From assembly GCA_913774725.1 (NCBI GenBank), contig CAJYIG010000293.1:1-5291 (forward strand): DNA of 5,291 bases. Direction: 5' to 3'. Source of the stretch: an uncultured Curtobacterium sp. GTDB taxonomy: Bacteria; Actinomycetota; Actinomycetes; Actinomycetales; Microbacteriaceae. Each line of letters starts with the position of its first letter. Position 1 is the stretch's first letter. The position numbers and the translations under genes are program-made. Below, one piece after another: positions 1 to 5,291 of this stretch. The notes beneath the pieces are model-generated. The model had not been told where the DNA came from and did not search any database. It saw only the letters and a list, made by a program, of their open reading frames with translations.

Positions 1-480
1 CGGACGAACTCGGACCTCGTGCTCAACGCGATCTCGATGGTGATCATGATGCTCACCGGGCTCGCGGTCGGGTGGCGGGTCGGGTCCGCACCACACGAGT
101 TCCTCGCCGGGGTCGGGCTCCTGCTGCTGTTCAGCTACGCGTTCAGCTGGGTGATGGCGCTGCTCGGGATGAGCGTCCGGACGCCGGAGGTCATCAACAA
201 CGCCTCCTTCATGGTGCTGTTCCCGCTGACCTTCATCTCGAACGCGTTCGTGCCGAGCGAGACCATGCCGCTGGTGCTGCGCGTGTTCGCGGAGTGGAAC
301 CCGGTGTCCTCGCTCGTGCAGGCCGCGCGGGAGCTGTTCGGCAACGCCGGCAGCGCGCCCGTACCCGACGTGTGGACGATGCAGCACCCGGTCGCGACCG
401 TGCTCGTCGGCATCGCGGTGATGCTCGTCGTGTTCGTACCGCTGGCGGTGCGGAAGTACACACGGATCAGTGCGGGCTGA
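1..480 (+). CDS. ABC-2 type export permease, DrrB-like (partial, 5' end missing)
   Basis: This is the membrane subunit of an ABC exporter, of the type that works with a separate ATPase to pump drugs or lipophilic compounds out of the cell. The frame is open from base 1, so the start lies outside the window. The 159 residues seen are roughly the C-terminal 55-60% of a usual 260-290 residue protein. Four hydrophobic segments are visible, near in-window residues 8-27, 36-59, 66-83 and 128-148. The stretch FPLTFISNAFVPSETMP, followed by WNPVSSLVQAARELFG, is the typical ABC2_membrane/DrrB signature before the last helix. The protein ends with a basic tail (RKYTR) and a TGA at 478-480. Family members normally sit directly after their ATPase gene, which I expect just upstream. 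A GTG at 19-21 is inside the gene and is not the start. The substrate cannot be told from sequence. Confidence 0.9.
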   Translation, partial: RTNSDLVLNAISMVIMMLTGLAVGWRVGSAPHEFLAGVGLLLLFSYAFSWVMALLGMSVRTPEVINNASFMVLFPLTFISNAFVPSETMPLVLRVFAEWNPVSSLVQAARELFGNAGSAPVPDVWTMQHPVATVLVGIAVMLVVFVPLAVRKYTRISAG

Positions 481-497
481 GCCGCTTCCCACAGACC

Positions 498-512
498 GGG
501 ACGCGGCGTCCC
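498..512 (+). terminator. Small hairpin after the ABC permease gene, possible weak terminator
   Basis: GGGACG pairs with CGTCCC across a CGG loop, giving a six-base-pair perfect stem 17 bases after the permease stop. There is no T-tract after it, so it is not a canonical intrinsic terminator. In high-GC actinobacteria such U-less hairpins are sometimes proposed as terminators, but a stem this short can also arise by chance. Confidence 0.25.
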
Positions 513-532
513 CGAGCGTCGCCGGGACCGCT

Positions 533-547
533 TACCATCGACTCTCG
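533..547 (+). promoter_or_regulatory. TACCAT -10-like box for a leaderless transcript
   Basis: TACCAT at 533-538 fits the actinobacterial -10 pattern TAnnnT. It ends eight bases before the GTG at 547, so transcription would start at or within a base or two of the start codon. No Shine-Dalgarno sequence lies in the usual 5-12 base range; the nearest purine run, GGGA at 524-527, is about 20 bases away. Together these favour a leaderless mRNA. I see no good -35 element, which is common for such promoters. Positioning is by inspection only. Confidence 0.5.
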
Positions 548-2532
548 TGACCGCGACCGAAGCCGAGCGTGCCGCCCAGGGCGGCGCCAGTGGGCGACCC
601 TCCGACCGCAGCGTGCGACTGCGCCGCTGGATGCTGCACGGAGCCGATCAGGGTGCCTCGCACCAGGGCCCGCACCAGGTCGAGGTCGAGAAGACCCACT
701 CGTGGTGGCGTGTGATGTGCCTGACCGGCGTCGACTACTTCTCGACGCTCGGCTACCAGCCCGCCATCGCGGCGCTCGCCGCGGGGCTGCTGTCACCGAT
801 CGCGACGATCGTGCTCGTGCTCGTGACCCTGTTCGGCGCCCTGCCCGTCTACCGTCGGGTCGCGCAGGACAGCTTCAAGGGTGCCGGCTCGATCATGATG
901 CTCGAGAAGCTCCTGCCCTGGTGGGCCGGCAAGCTCTTCGTGCTCGTGCTGCTCGGGTTCGCCGTGACCGACTTCATGATCACGATGACGCTCTCGGCGG
1001 CTGACGCCACCGCGCACATCGCCGAGAACCCGTTCACGCCGCACTGGTTCACCGAGATCCCGGTGCCCCTGACGCTCGCACTGCTCCTGCTGCTCGGCAT
1101 CGTGTTCCTCCGCGGCTTCAAGGAGGCCATCGGCATCGCGGTCGGGCTCGTCGCCGTCTACCTGACGCTCAACGCCGTCGTCGTGGCGGTCGCGCTCTGG
1201 CACGTGTTCGAACGTCCCGTCGTGGTCGACGACTGGTGGACCGGCCTCACCACCCAGCACAGCAACCCCCTCGTGATGATCGGCATCGCACTCGTGGTGT
1301 TCCCGAAGCTCGCGCTCGGCCTGTCCGGTTTCGAGACGGGCGTCGCAGTGATGCCGCAGGTCCGCGGGGACGCCGCCGACGACACTAGCGCACGCCCCGA
1401 GGGCCGCATCCGCGGGACCCGTCGTCTGCTCACCACGGCGGCGATCATCATGAGCTCGTTCCTCATCACCTCGTCGATCGCGACGACGTTCCTCATCCCG
1501 CAGCGCGAGTTCCAGCCCGGCGGGCAGGCGAACGGCCGAGCCCTGGCGTTCCTGGCGCACGAGTACCTCGGCAACGTCTTCGGCTCGGTGTACGACTTCT
1601 CGACGGTCGCGATCCTGTGGTTCGCGGGTGCGAGTGCGATGGCGGGCCTCCTCAACCTGGTGCCCCGGTTCCTGCCCCGCTACGGGATGGCGCCGCAGTG
1701 GGCCCGTGCCACGCGGCCGCTCGTGATCATCTTCACGCTCATCGCCTTCGCCATCACGATCCTGTTCGAGGCGAACGTCGACGCGCAGGGCGGGGCGTAC
1801 GCCACGGGTGTCCTCGTGCTCATCACGAGCGCCGCCCTCGCCGTGACGCTGTCCGCGCGTCGGAAGCAGCAGCGGAAGCGGGTGGTGGCCTTCGGGGTCA
1901 TCACCGTCGTGTTCGTCTACACGACCGTCGCGAACGTCATCGAGCGGCCGGACGGCGTCCGGATCGCCGCGGTGTTCATCGTCGCGATCGTGGTCGTCTC
2001 GCTGGTCTCCCGCGTGCGGCGGTCGTTCGAGCTCCGCGCGTCGTCGATCGAGCTGGACGCCGTCGCCCGGCAGTTCATCGAGGCCGACGCCGACCAGTTC
2101 AGCTCGGTCTGCATCATCGCGAACGAGCCCGGCGCCGGCACGGCCGAGGCGTACCGGTCCAAGGGGCGTGAGGAACGCCGTGACTCCGGCATCCCCGCCC
2201 GGGTGCCGACGATGTTCCTCGAGGTGCTGCCCGCCGACTCCTCCGACTTCGAGGAGGACCTGGTCGTCGAGGGGCACGTCGTGCAGGGGCACCGCGTGCT
2301 GCGCGTCCGGTCGGGCAACGTGCCGAACACCATCGCGTCGACGCTGCTCGCCGTGCGGGACATCGCCGGCGTCGTGCCGAGCATCTACTTCGAGTGGAAC
2401 GAGGGCAGTCCGATCCAGAACGCCCTGCGGTTCGTCTTCACCGGTGTCGGCGACGTCGCCCCGGTGACGCGTGAGGTCCTGCGAGAGGCCGAGCCAGACG
2501 TGCACCGGCGGCCGACCGTCCACGTGTCGTGA
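547..2532 (+). CDS. APC-superfamily permease, probable KimA/KUP-like potassium transporter
   Basis: This 661-residue protein has a hydrophilic, His/Gln-rich N-terminus (about 1-52), some 12 hydrophobic segments between residues 55 and 490, and a soluble C-terminal part (about 495-661). It is of the kind often named an amino acid permease. Several positions match those I recall as cation-binding in Bacillus KimA, in the same order and with similar spacing: D63 and Y70 in helix 1 (D-x6-Y, also in KUP), D142, T146 and S150 in helix 3, S260 and E263 in helix 6 (SGFE against TGVE in KimA), and Y418 in the AYATGV segment. KimA's Tyr beside the helix 3 Asp is Phe143 here. I therefore infer proton-coupled potassium uptake at the plasma membrane rather than amino acid transport. 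The GTG start is supported by the leaderless -10 box; ATG 631 is an alternative. The stop overlaps the next gene's start. Transporter certain, ion specificity moderate. Confidence 0.9.
   Translation: MTATEAERAAQGGASGRPSDRSVRLRRWMLHGADQGASHQGPHQVEVEKTHSWWRVMCLTGVDYFSTLGYQPAIAALAAGLLSPIATIVLVLVTLFGALPVYRRVAQDSFKGAGSIMMLEKLLPWWAGKLFVLVLLGFAVTDFMITMTLSAADATAHIAENPFTPHWFTEIPVPLTLALLLLLGIVFLRGFKEAIGIAVGLVAVYLTLNAVVVAVALWHVFERPVVVDDWWTGLTTQHSNPLVMIGIALVVFPKLALGLSGFETGVAVMPQVRGDAADDTSARPEGRIRGTRRLLTTAAIIMSSFLITSSIATTFLIPQREFQPGGQANGRALAFLAHEYLGNVFGSVYDFSTVAILWFAGASAMAGLLNLVPRFLPRYGMAPQWARATRPLVIIFTLIAFAITILFEANVDAQGGAYATGVLVLITSAALAVTLSARRKQQRKRVVAFGVITVVFVYTTVANVIERPDGVRIAAVFIVAIVVVSLVSRVRRSFELRASSIELDAVARQFIEADADQFSSVCIIANEPGAGTAEAYRSKGREERRDSGIPARVPTMFLEVLPADSSDFEEDLVVEGHVVQGHRVLRVRSGNVPNTIASTLLAVRDIAGVVPSIYFEWNEGSPIQNALRFVFTGVGDVAPVTREVLREAEPDVHRRPTVHVS
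2529..2532 (+). promoter_or_regulatory. GTGA stop/start overlap, translational coupling site
   Basis: The TGA ending the permease (2530-2532) shares bases with the GTG that starts the EamA gene (2529-2531). No Shine-Dalgarno sequence precedes this GTG, so ribosomes finishing the first gene most likely re-initiate on the second. This puts the two transporters on one mRNA with linked expression. Confidence 0.75.
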
Positions 2533-3542
2533 CGCGCGCGGCGGTCGAGGACCGCGCCTCCTCGCCGGTCGGTGGGGCGGTGGCGGTCCTCGTCGCCGCC
2601 GCCGTGTGGGGGACGACGGGGACCGCGACGCACTTCGCGCCCGGGGTGCCGGCGTTCGTGTTCGGTGCGGTGACGTTCGGTCTCGGCGGGCTCGTGCTCG
2701 CCGCGACGAGTGGACGCCCCGCGGTGCGCGCCGTCGTCGGTCCCGGTGCCCGGCGGTGGGTGCTGCTCGGAGCGGTCTCGCTCGTCGTGTACGCGGTCGC
2801 GTTCTACGCGGCGCTCGCGGACGCGGGGGTCGCGCTCGGCACGACGGTGGCCATCGGGTCGTCGCCGGTGTTCGCCGGGCTCGTGGAGTGGGTGGCGGAC
2901 GGGAGGCGCGTCACGGGTCGATGGGTCGTCGCGACGCTGGTCAGCGTGGTCGGCATGGTGGTCGTCACGCTCGCGCGGTCCGACGCACCGGGCAGCGGGT
3001 CGCTGCCGCTCGGTCTGGGGGCGGCCCTCCTGGCCGGGCTCACGTACGCGACGTACTCCTGGGCGGTCGCGCGGGGCATGCGCGCGGCGTCCCGGCCCGT
3101 GCCGGAGCCGGTGTCGACGCCGCTGTCGGTTCCGCTGACGGTGCCGCTGTCGGGTCCCGTGTCCGGCACCACGAGCGGAGCAGCAGCCGGGCGCGGTGTG
3201 GTCGGTGCCGTGTTCGGGCTGGCAGCGCTCCCGCTCGTCGTGCTCGCGCTGGTCGCCGGCAGGGACGCCCTGACCGTCGGGGCGAACTGGCCCGTGTTCG
3301 TCTGGCTCGCGCTGGTGCCGACGGCGCTCGGACACTCGCTCTACGCTGTCGGACTGCGGCGGGTGAGCGCCTCGGTCGCGACGCTGCTGTCGTTGTTCGA
3401 GCCCGTGGTCGCCGCGGTGCTCGCCGTGCTCGTGGTCGGGGATCACCTCGGCGCTGCAGGATGGTCCGGCATCGCGCTCGTCGTCGTCGGCCTCGGGCTG
3501 CTCGCGCTCCCGCGACGGCGCCGCGGCCGTACTCCGTCGTGA
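2529..3542 (+). CDS. EamA/DMT-superfamily transporter (RhaT/YdcZ-type exporter family)
   Basis: This is a 337-residue inner-membrane transporter of the drug/metabolite superfamily, whose members mostly export amino acids, nucleotides or other small metabolites. Two EamA repeats of five helices are visible. The first spans about residues 14-150 and opens with the hallmark [10 protein letters not shown]; the second spans about 160-328 and closes with [21 protein letters not shown]. The chain ends in a basic tail, RRRRGR, as expected for a cytoplasmic C-terminus. Family members usually run 280-310 residues. The excess sits mainly in a Pro/Ser/Val linker between helices 6 and 7 (about 186-222), made of tetrapeptide repeats. 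The start GTG overlaps the upstream stop and gives an N-terminus of normal length before helix 1. The substrate cannot be inferred, and co-expression with a potassium-type transporter does not define it. Confidence 0.9.
   Translation: MTRAAVEDRASSPVGGAVAVLVAAAVWGTTGTATHFAPGVPAFVFGAVTFGLGGLVLAATSGRPAVRAVVGPGARRWVLLGAVSLVVYAVAFYAALADAGVALGTTVAIGSSPVFAGLVEWVADGRRVTGRWVVATLVSVVGMVVVTLARSDAPGSGSLPLGLGAALLAGLTYATYSWAVARGMRAASRPVPEPVSTPLSVPLTVPLSGPVSGTTSGAAAGRGVVGAVFGLAALPLVVLALVAGRDALTVGANWPVFVWLALVPTALGHSLYAVGLRRVSASVATLLSLFEPVVAAVLAVLVVGDHLGAAGWSGIALVVVGLGLLALPRRRRGRTPS
3099..3170 (+). repeat. Degenerate 12-bp tandem repeat, six units, inside the EamA gene
   Basis: Six in-frame units of 12 bp begin at 3099, 3111, 3123, 3135, 3147 and 3159. 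They encode [20 protein letters not shown] and VSGT, residues 191-214, with a consensus (V/L)(S/T)xP. Most units follow the base pattern (C/G)TG-TCG-nnn-CCG. The segment lies between helices 6 and 7 of the transporter, where most relatives have a short loop. The standard DMT topology would place it in the cytoplasm. It looks like a minisatellite that grew by slippage while keeping frame. Confidence 0.75.
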
Positions 3543-3647
3543 GACGGCGCCGCGACGCTGCTCGGCCGTGAGCTGGTACTGCGGCCCGCTCCGTCGTGAG
3601 CCGCTGCCGCGGTCGCTACTTCGCCGTGATCTGGTCCCGCACCTTGC
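3503..3647. repeat. Degenerate ~29-bp repeat array across the convergent gene junction
   Basis: A 12-base core recurs at 3532 (CTCCGTCGTGAG), 3561 (CTCGGCCGTGAG), 3589 (CTCCGTCGTGAG, identical to the first) and 3619 (CTTCGCCGTGAT), spaced 29, 28 and 30 bases. A second 12-mer, GACGGCGCCGCG, occurs at 3514 and 3543, again 29 bases apart, which extends the periodicity left into the EamA gene. Read as two-unit blocks, 3523-3579 and 3581-3637 align at about 45 of 58 columns by hand. The array covers the last codons of EamA, the whole 73-base intergenic gap 3543-3615 and the last codons of the ligase. The gap holds no gene and no T-tract terminator. Confidence 0.6.
3516..3552. terminator. Hairpin potential around the EamA stop codon
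   Basis: CGGCGCCG at 3516-3523 can pair perfectly with the same self-complementary octamer at 3545-3552, giving an 8-bp all-GC stem with a 21-base loop holding the EamA stop TGA. A competing inner hairpin pairs CCGTC (3534-3538) with GACGG (3543-3547) around a GTGA loop of the GNRA class. Neither is followed by a T-tract. A role in ending one or both convergent transcripts is possible, but the structure may simply be a by-product of the repeats. Confidence 0.3.
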
Positions 3648-5291
3648 GCCGGAGCACCTTGCCGATCATCGAGCGCGGCAGGTCCTCGACCACGACGATG
3701 CGCCGCGGCACCTTGTAGGCGGCGAGCTGGTCCCGCGACCACGCGCGGAGGGCCTCGGCGTCGAAGGTCCCCGGGTCCTTCGGCACGACCGCGGCGACGA
3801 CCTGCTCGTTGCCGCCCTGCGTGATGCCGACGACGGCGACCTCGCGGACGCTGGGGTGCTTGAGCAGGGCGTCCTCGACCTCGGACGGTGAGACGTTGAA
3901 GCCGCCGGTGATGATGAGTTCCTTGAGCCGGTCGACGATGCTGACGAAGCCGTCGGCGTCGATCGAGACGACGTCACCGGTACGGAACCAACCGTCGGGC
4001 GTGAACACCTCGTCGGTGGCCTCGGCCTTGCCCCAGTAGCCGCGGAACACCTGCGGGCCCTTGACCTGCAGTTCGCCGGCCTCGCCCGTGCCGAGCACCT
4101 TGGTCTGGTCGTCCGGGTCGACCACGCGGGCCTCGGTGGACGACAGCGGCAGGCCGATCGCGCCGAGGCGTCGCTCCGGTGAGACCGGGTTGGCCATGAG
4201 CACGGGGGAGCACTCGGACAGGCCGTAGCCCTCGACCAGGTAGCCGCCGGTCCGGGCCTCCCACGGCTCGACGACGTCCTGCGACAGCGGCATCGCGCCG
4301 GAGATGCCGATCTCGATGCCCTGCAGGGACACCTTCGCGGAGTCCGCCGCGTGCTGCAGTCGGGTGTAGATCGGCGGCACGGCCGGCAGGAACGTCGGCG
4401 GGTGCTTCTTCATCGCCTTGAGGACGAGTGCCGGGTCGAAGGCCGGGAAGAGCACGAGCCGCGAGGCCATGCTCATCGCGAAGGTCAGGCACAGCGTCAG
4501 GCCGTAGGCATGGAACATCGGCAGCACCGCGTAGACGGTGTTGTCCCCACGGCGGATCGTCGGTACCCACGCGCGGGCCTGCGCAGCGTTGGCGAGCAGG
4601 TTCCGGTGGCTGAGCACGGCGCCCTTCGGCACCCCCGTCGTGCCGGACGTGTACTGGATGAGCGCGACGTCGCTGGTGGTCGGGCGCGGATGGCGCTTCG
4701 ACAGCTTCCGAGTGGAGACCAGGTCGTCCCACTTCGTCGTGCCGCGGACGCTCGTGGTCAGCTTCGCGCGGGACTCCCGTGCCTTCGCGACCGGCAGCGC
4801 CAGGGCGAGGCGGGTCGCCCGGGGCATCGCGCGGGTCAGGTCGACGGACACGATCGCGTCGAGGCGCAGGTCCGCGGGGAAGTCCTGCAGGGTGGCGACC
4901 GATTTGTCCCAGGCGATCGCGACCTTCGCGCCGTGGTCCTCGAACTGGTGGCGGAGCTCACGTGCCGTGTAGAGCGGGTTGTGCTCGACGACGATCGCGC
5001 CGAGCCGGAGCACCGCGTAGAACGCCACGACGTGCTGCGGACAGTTCGACAGCACGATGGCCACCCGGTCACCCGCCGTCACGCCGAGCTTCCGCAGCCC
5101 GTTCGCGGCGCGCAGGATCTGCTCCTGCAGGTCCGCGTAGGTGGTGGTCCGGCCGAAGAACTCGAGCGCCACCTTCCCCGGGAACCGTGCCGCGGACTGC
5201 TCCACGATGTCGGCGAGGGAGCCCGTGGGCTCCTCGATGTCGTGCGGGACCCCCGGGGCGTACGAGGCAAGCCAGGGACGAGGCGTGTCGA
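3616..5291 (-). CDS. fadD: Long-chain fatty acid-CoA ligase, FadD-type (partial, 5' end missing)
   Basis: This cytoplasmic, adenylate-forming enzyme activates fatty acids with ATP and CoA to acyl-CoA, feeding beta-oxidation or lipid synthesis. The frame stays open to the window edge. The residues before the GTG at 5203-5205 (RPWLASYAPGVP, then GSLADI) are the usual FadD N-terminus, so that GTG is internal and the true start lies beyond 5291. About 557 codons are visible, so probably only a few to some 20 are missing. Counting from that GTG as residue 1, the motifs are: YTSGTTGVPKG at 185-195 (ATP P-loop), FHAYG at 231-235, EGYGLSE at 325-331, GWFRTGD at 405-411 (D411 ribose contact), DRLKELI at 425-431 (hinge) and PRSMIGKVLRR at 510-520, with catalytic K516 (codon 3658-3660). 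All key residues are intact. It converges on the EamA gene, and the stop is TAG on the minus strand (3616-3618). Acyl chain length preference is unknown. Confidence 0.92.
   Translation of the reverse strand, partial: DTPRPWLASYAPGVPHDIEEPTGSLADIVEQSAARFPGKVALEFFGRTTTYADLQEQILRAANGLRKLGVTAGDRVAIVLSNCPQHVVAFYAVLRLGAIVVEHNPLYTARELRHQFEDHGAKVAIAWDKSVATLQDFPADLRLDAIVSVDLTRAMPRATRLALALPVAKARESRAKLTTSVRGTTKWDDLVSTRKLSKRHPRPTTSDVALIQYTSGTTGVPKGAVLSHRNLLANAAQARAWVPTIRRGDNTVYAVLPMFHAYGLTLCLTFAMSMASRLVLFPAFDPALVLKAMKKHPPTFLPAVPPIYTRLQHAADSAKVSLQGIEIGISGAMPLSQDVVEPWEARTGGYLVEGYGLSECSPVLMANPVSPERRLGAIGLPLSSTEARVVDPDDQTKVLGTGEAGELQVKGPQVFRGYWGKAEATDEVFTPDGWFRTGDVVSIDADGFVSIVDRLKELIITGGFNVSPSEVEDALLKHPSVREVAVVGITQGGNEQVVAAVVPKDPGTFDAEALRAWSRDQLAAYKVPRRIVVVEDLPRSMIGKVLRRKVRDQITAK

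Noticed and set aside
481..546. Possible c-di-AMP (ydaO-type) riboswitch upstream of the potassium-type transporter
   Set aside because: The gap is 66 bases, much shorter than that riboswitch, and none of its conserved core is recognisable.
72..1004. Plus-strand open frame of 310 codons bridging the ABC permease end and the transporter start
   Set aside because: Its Arg/Ala/Gly-rich translation has no motif, and it overlaps two well-supported genes in another frame.
793..2523. Long open frame on the minus strand (576 codons) opposite the permease gene
   Set aside because: Its product is rich in Arg, Asp, His and Glu with no domain or hydrophobic core. Such frames are a by-product of GC-rich third positions opposite a real gene.
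2385..3446. Minus-strand open frame of 353 codons opposite the EamA gene
   Set aside because: Low-complexity His/Arg/Gln/Asp/Gly composition with no recognisable fold. The plus-strand frame has clear EamA motifs and helix pattern.
2471..3571. Plus-strand open frame of 366 codons overlapping the EamA gene
   Set aside because: Arg/Gly-rich out-of-frame shadow; the EamA frame explains this region fully.
3503..3647. CRISPR-like array suggested by ~29-base periodicity
   Set aside because: The repeats are degenerate and only about 12 bases are shared per unit. There are no 30-base unique spacers between conserved repeats, the array overlaps coding ends, and no cas gene is present.
3974..4732. Alternative minus-strand frame of 252 codons inside the ligase
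   Set aside because: Arg/Pro-rich and without motifs, while the ligase frame carries all the catalytic signatures over the same bases.

Overview
The window looks like chromosomal DNA of a high-GC Gram-positive bacterium. It is very GC-rich by eye, with G or C in most third codon positions, GTG starts and few Shine-Dalgarno sequences. The protein style, above all the fatty acyl-CoA ligase, suggests Actinobacteria and possibly Microbacteriaceae such as Curtobacterium. That placement is an impression, not a search result.

Layout from left to right. (1) Positions 1-480 hold the C-terminal part of an ABC-2 type (DrrB-like) export permease on the + strand; its start lies before the window. (2) A 66-base gap carries a small hairpin and a TACCAT -10-like box placed so that the next gene is probably translated from a leaderless mRNA. 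(3) Positions 547-2532 encode a 661-residue, roughly 12-helix transporter of the APC superfamily. It would often be labelled an amino acid permease, but it carries the acidic, hydroxyl and tyrosine positions I recall as potassium-binding in KimA/KUP transporters, so potassium uptake is the better guess. (4) Positions 2529-3542 encode a ten-helix EamA/DMT transporter whose GTG overlaps the previous stop by four bases. It contains a tetrapeptide-repeat linker encoded by a 12-bp tandem repeat. (5) Positions 3503-3647 form a degenerate array of roughly 29-bp units across the junction of two convergent genes. (6) Positions 3616-5291 on the - strand encode a nearly complete FadD-type long-chain fatty acid-CoA ligase. 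Its N-terminus runs off the right edge.

The potassium-type transporter and the EamA transporter probably form a two-gene operon. The ABC permease belongs to a drug-export type cassette whose ATPase should lie just upstream. The ligase is a separate convergent unit in lipid metabolism. I see no mobile element, CRISPR array, tRNA or rRNA, and no multi-gene system that looks new. The points most worth a second look are the probable mis-naming of the APC-type permease, the repeat array at the convergent junction and the repeat linker in the EamA protein.
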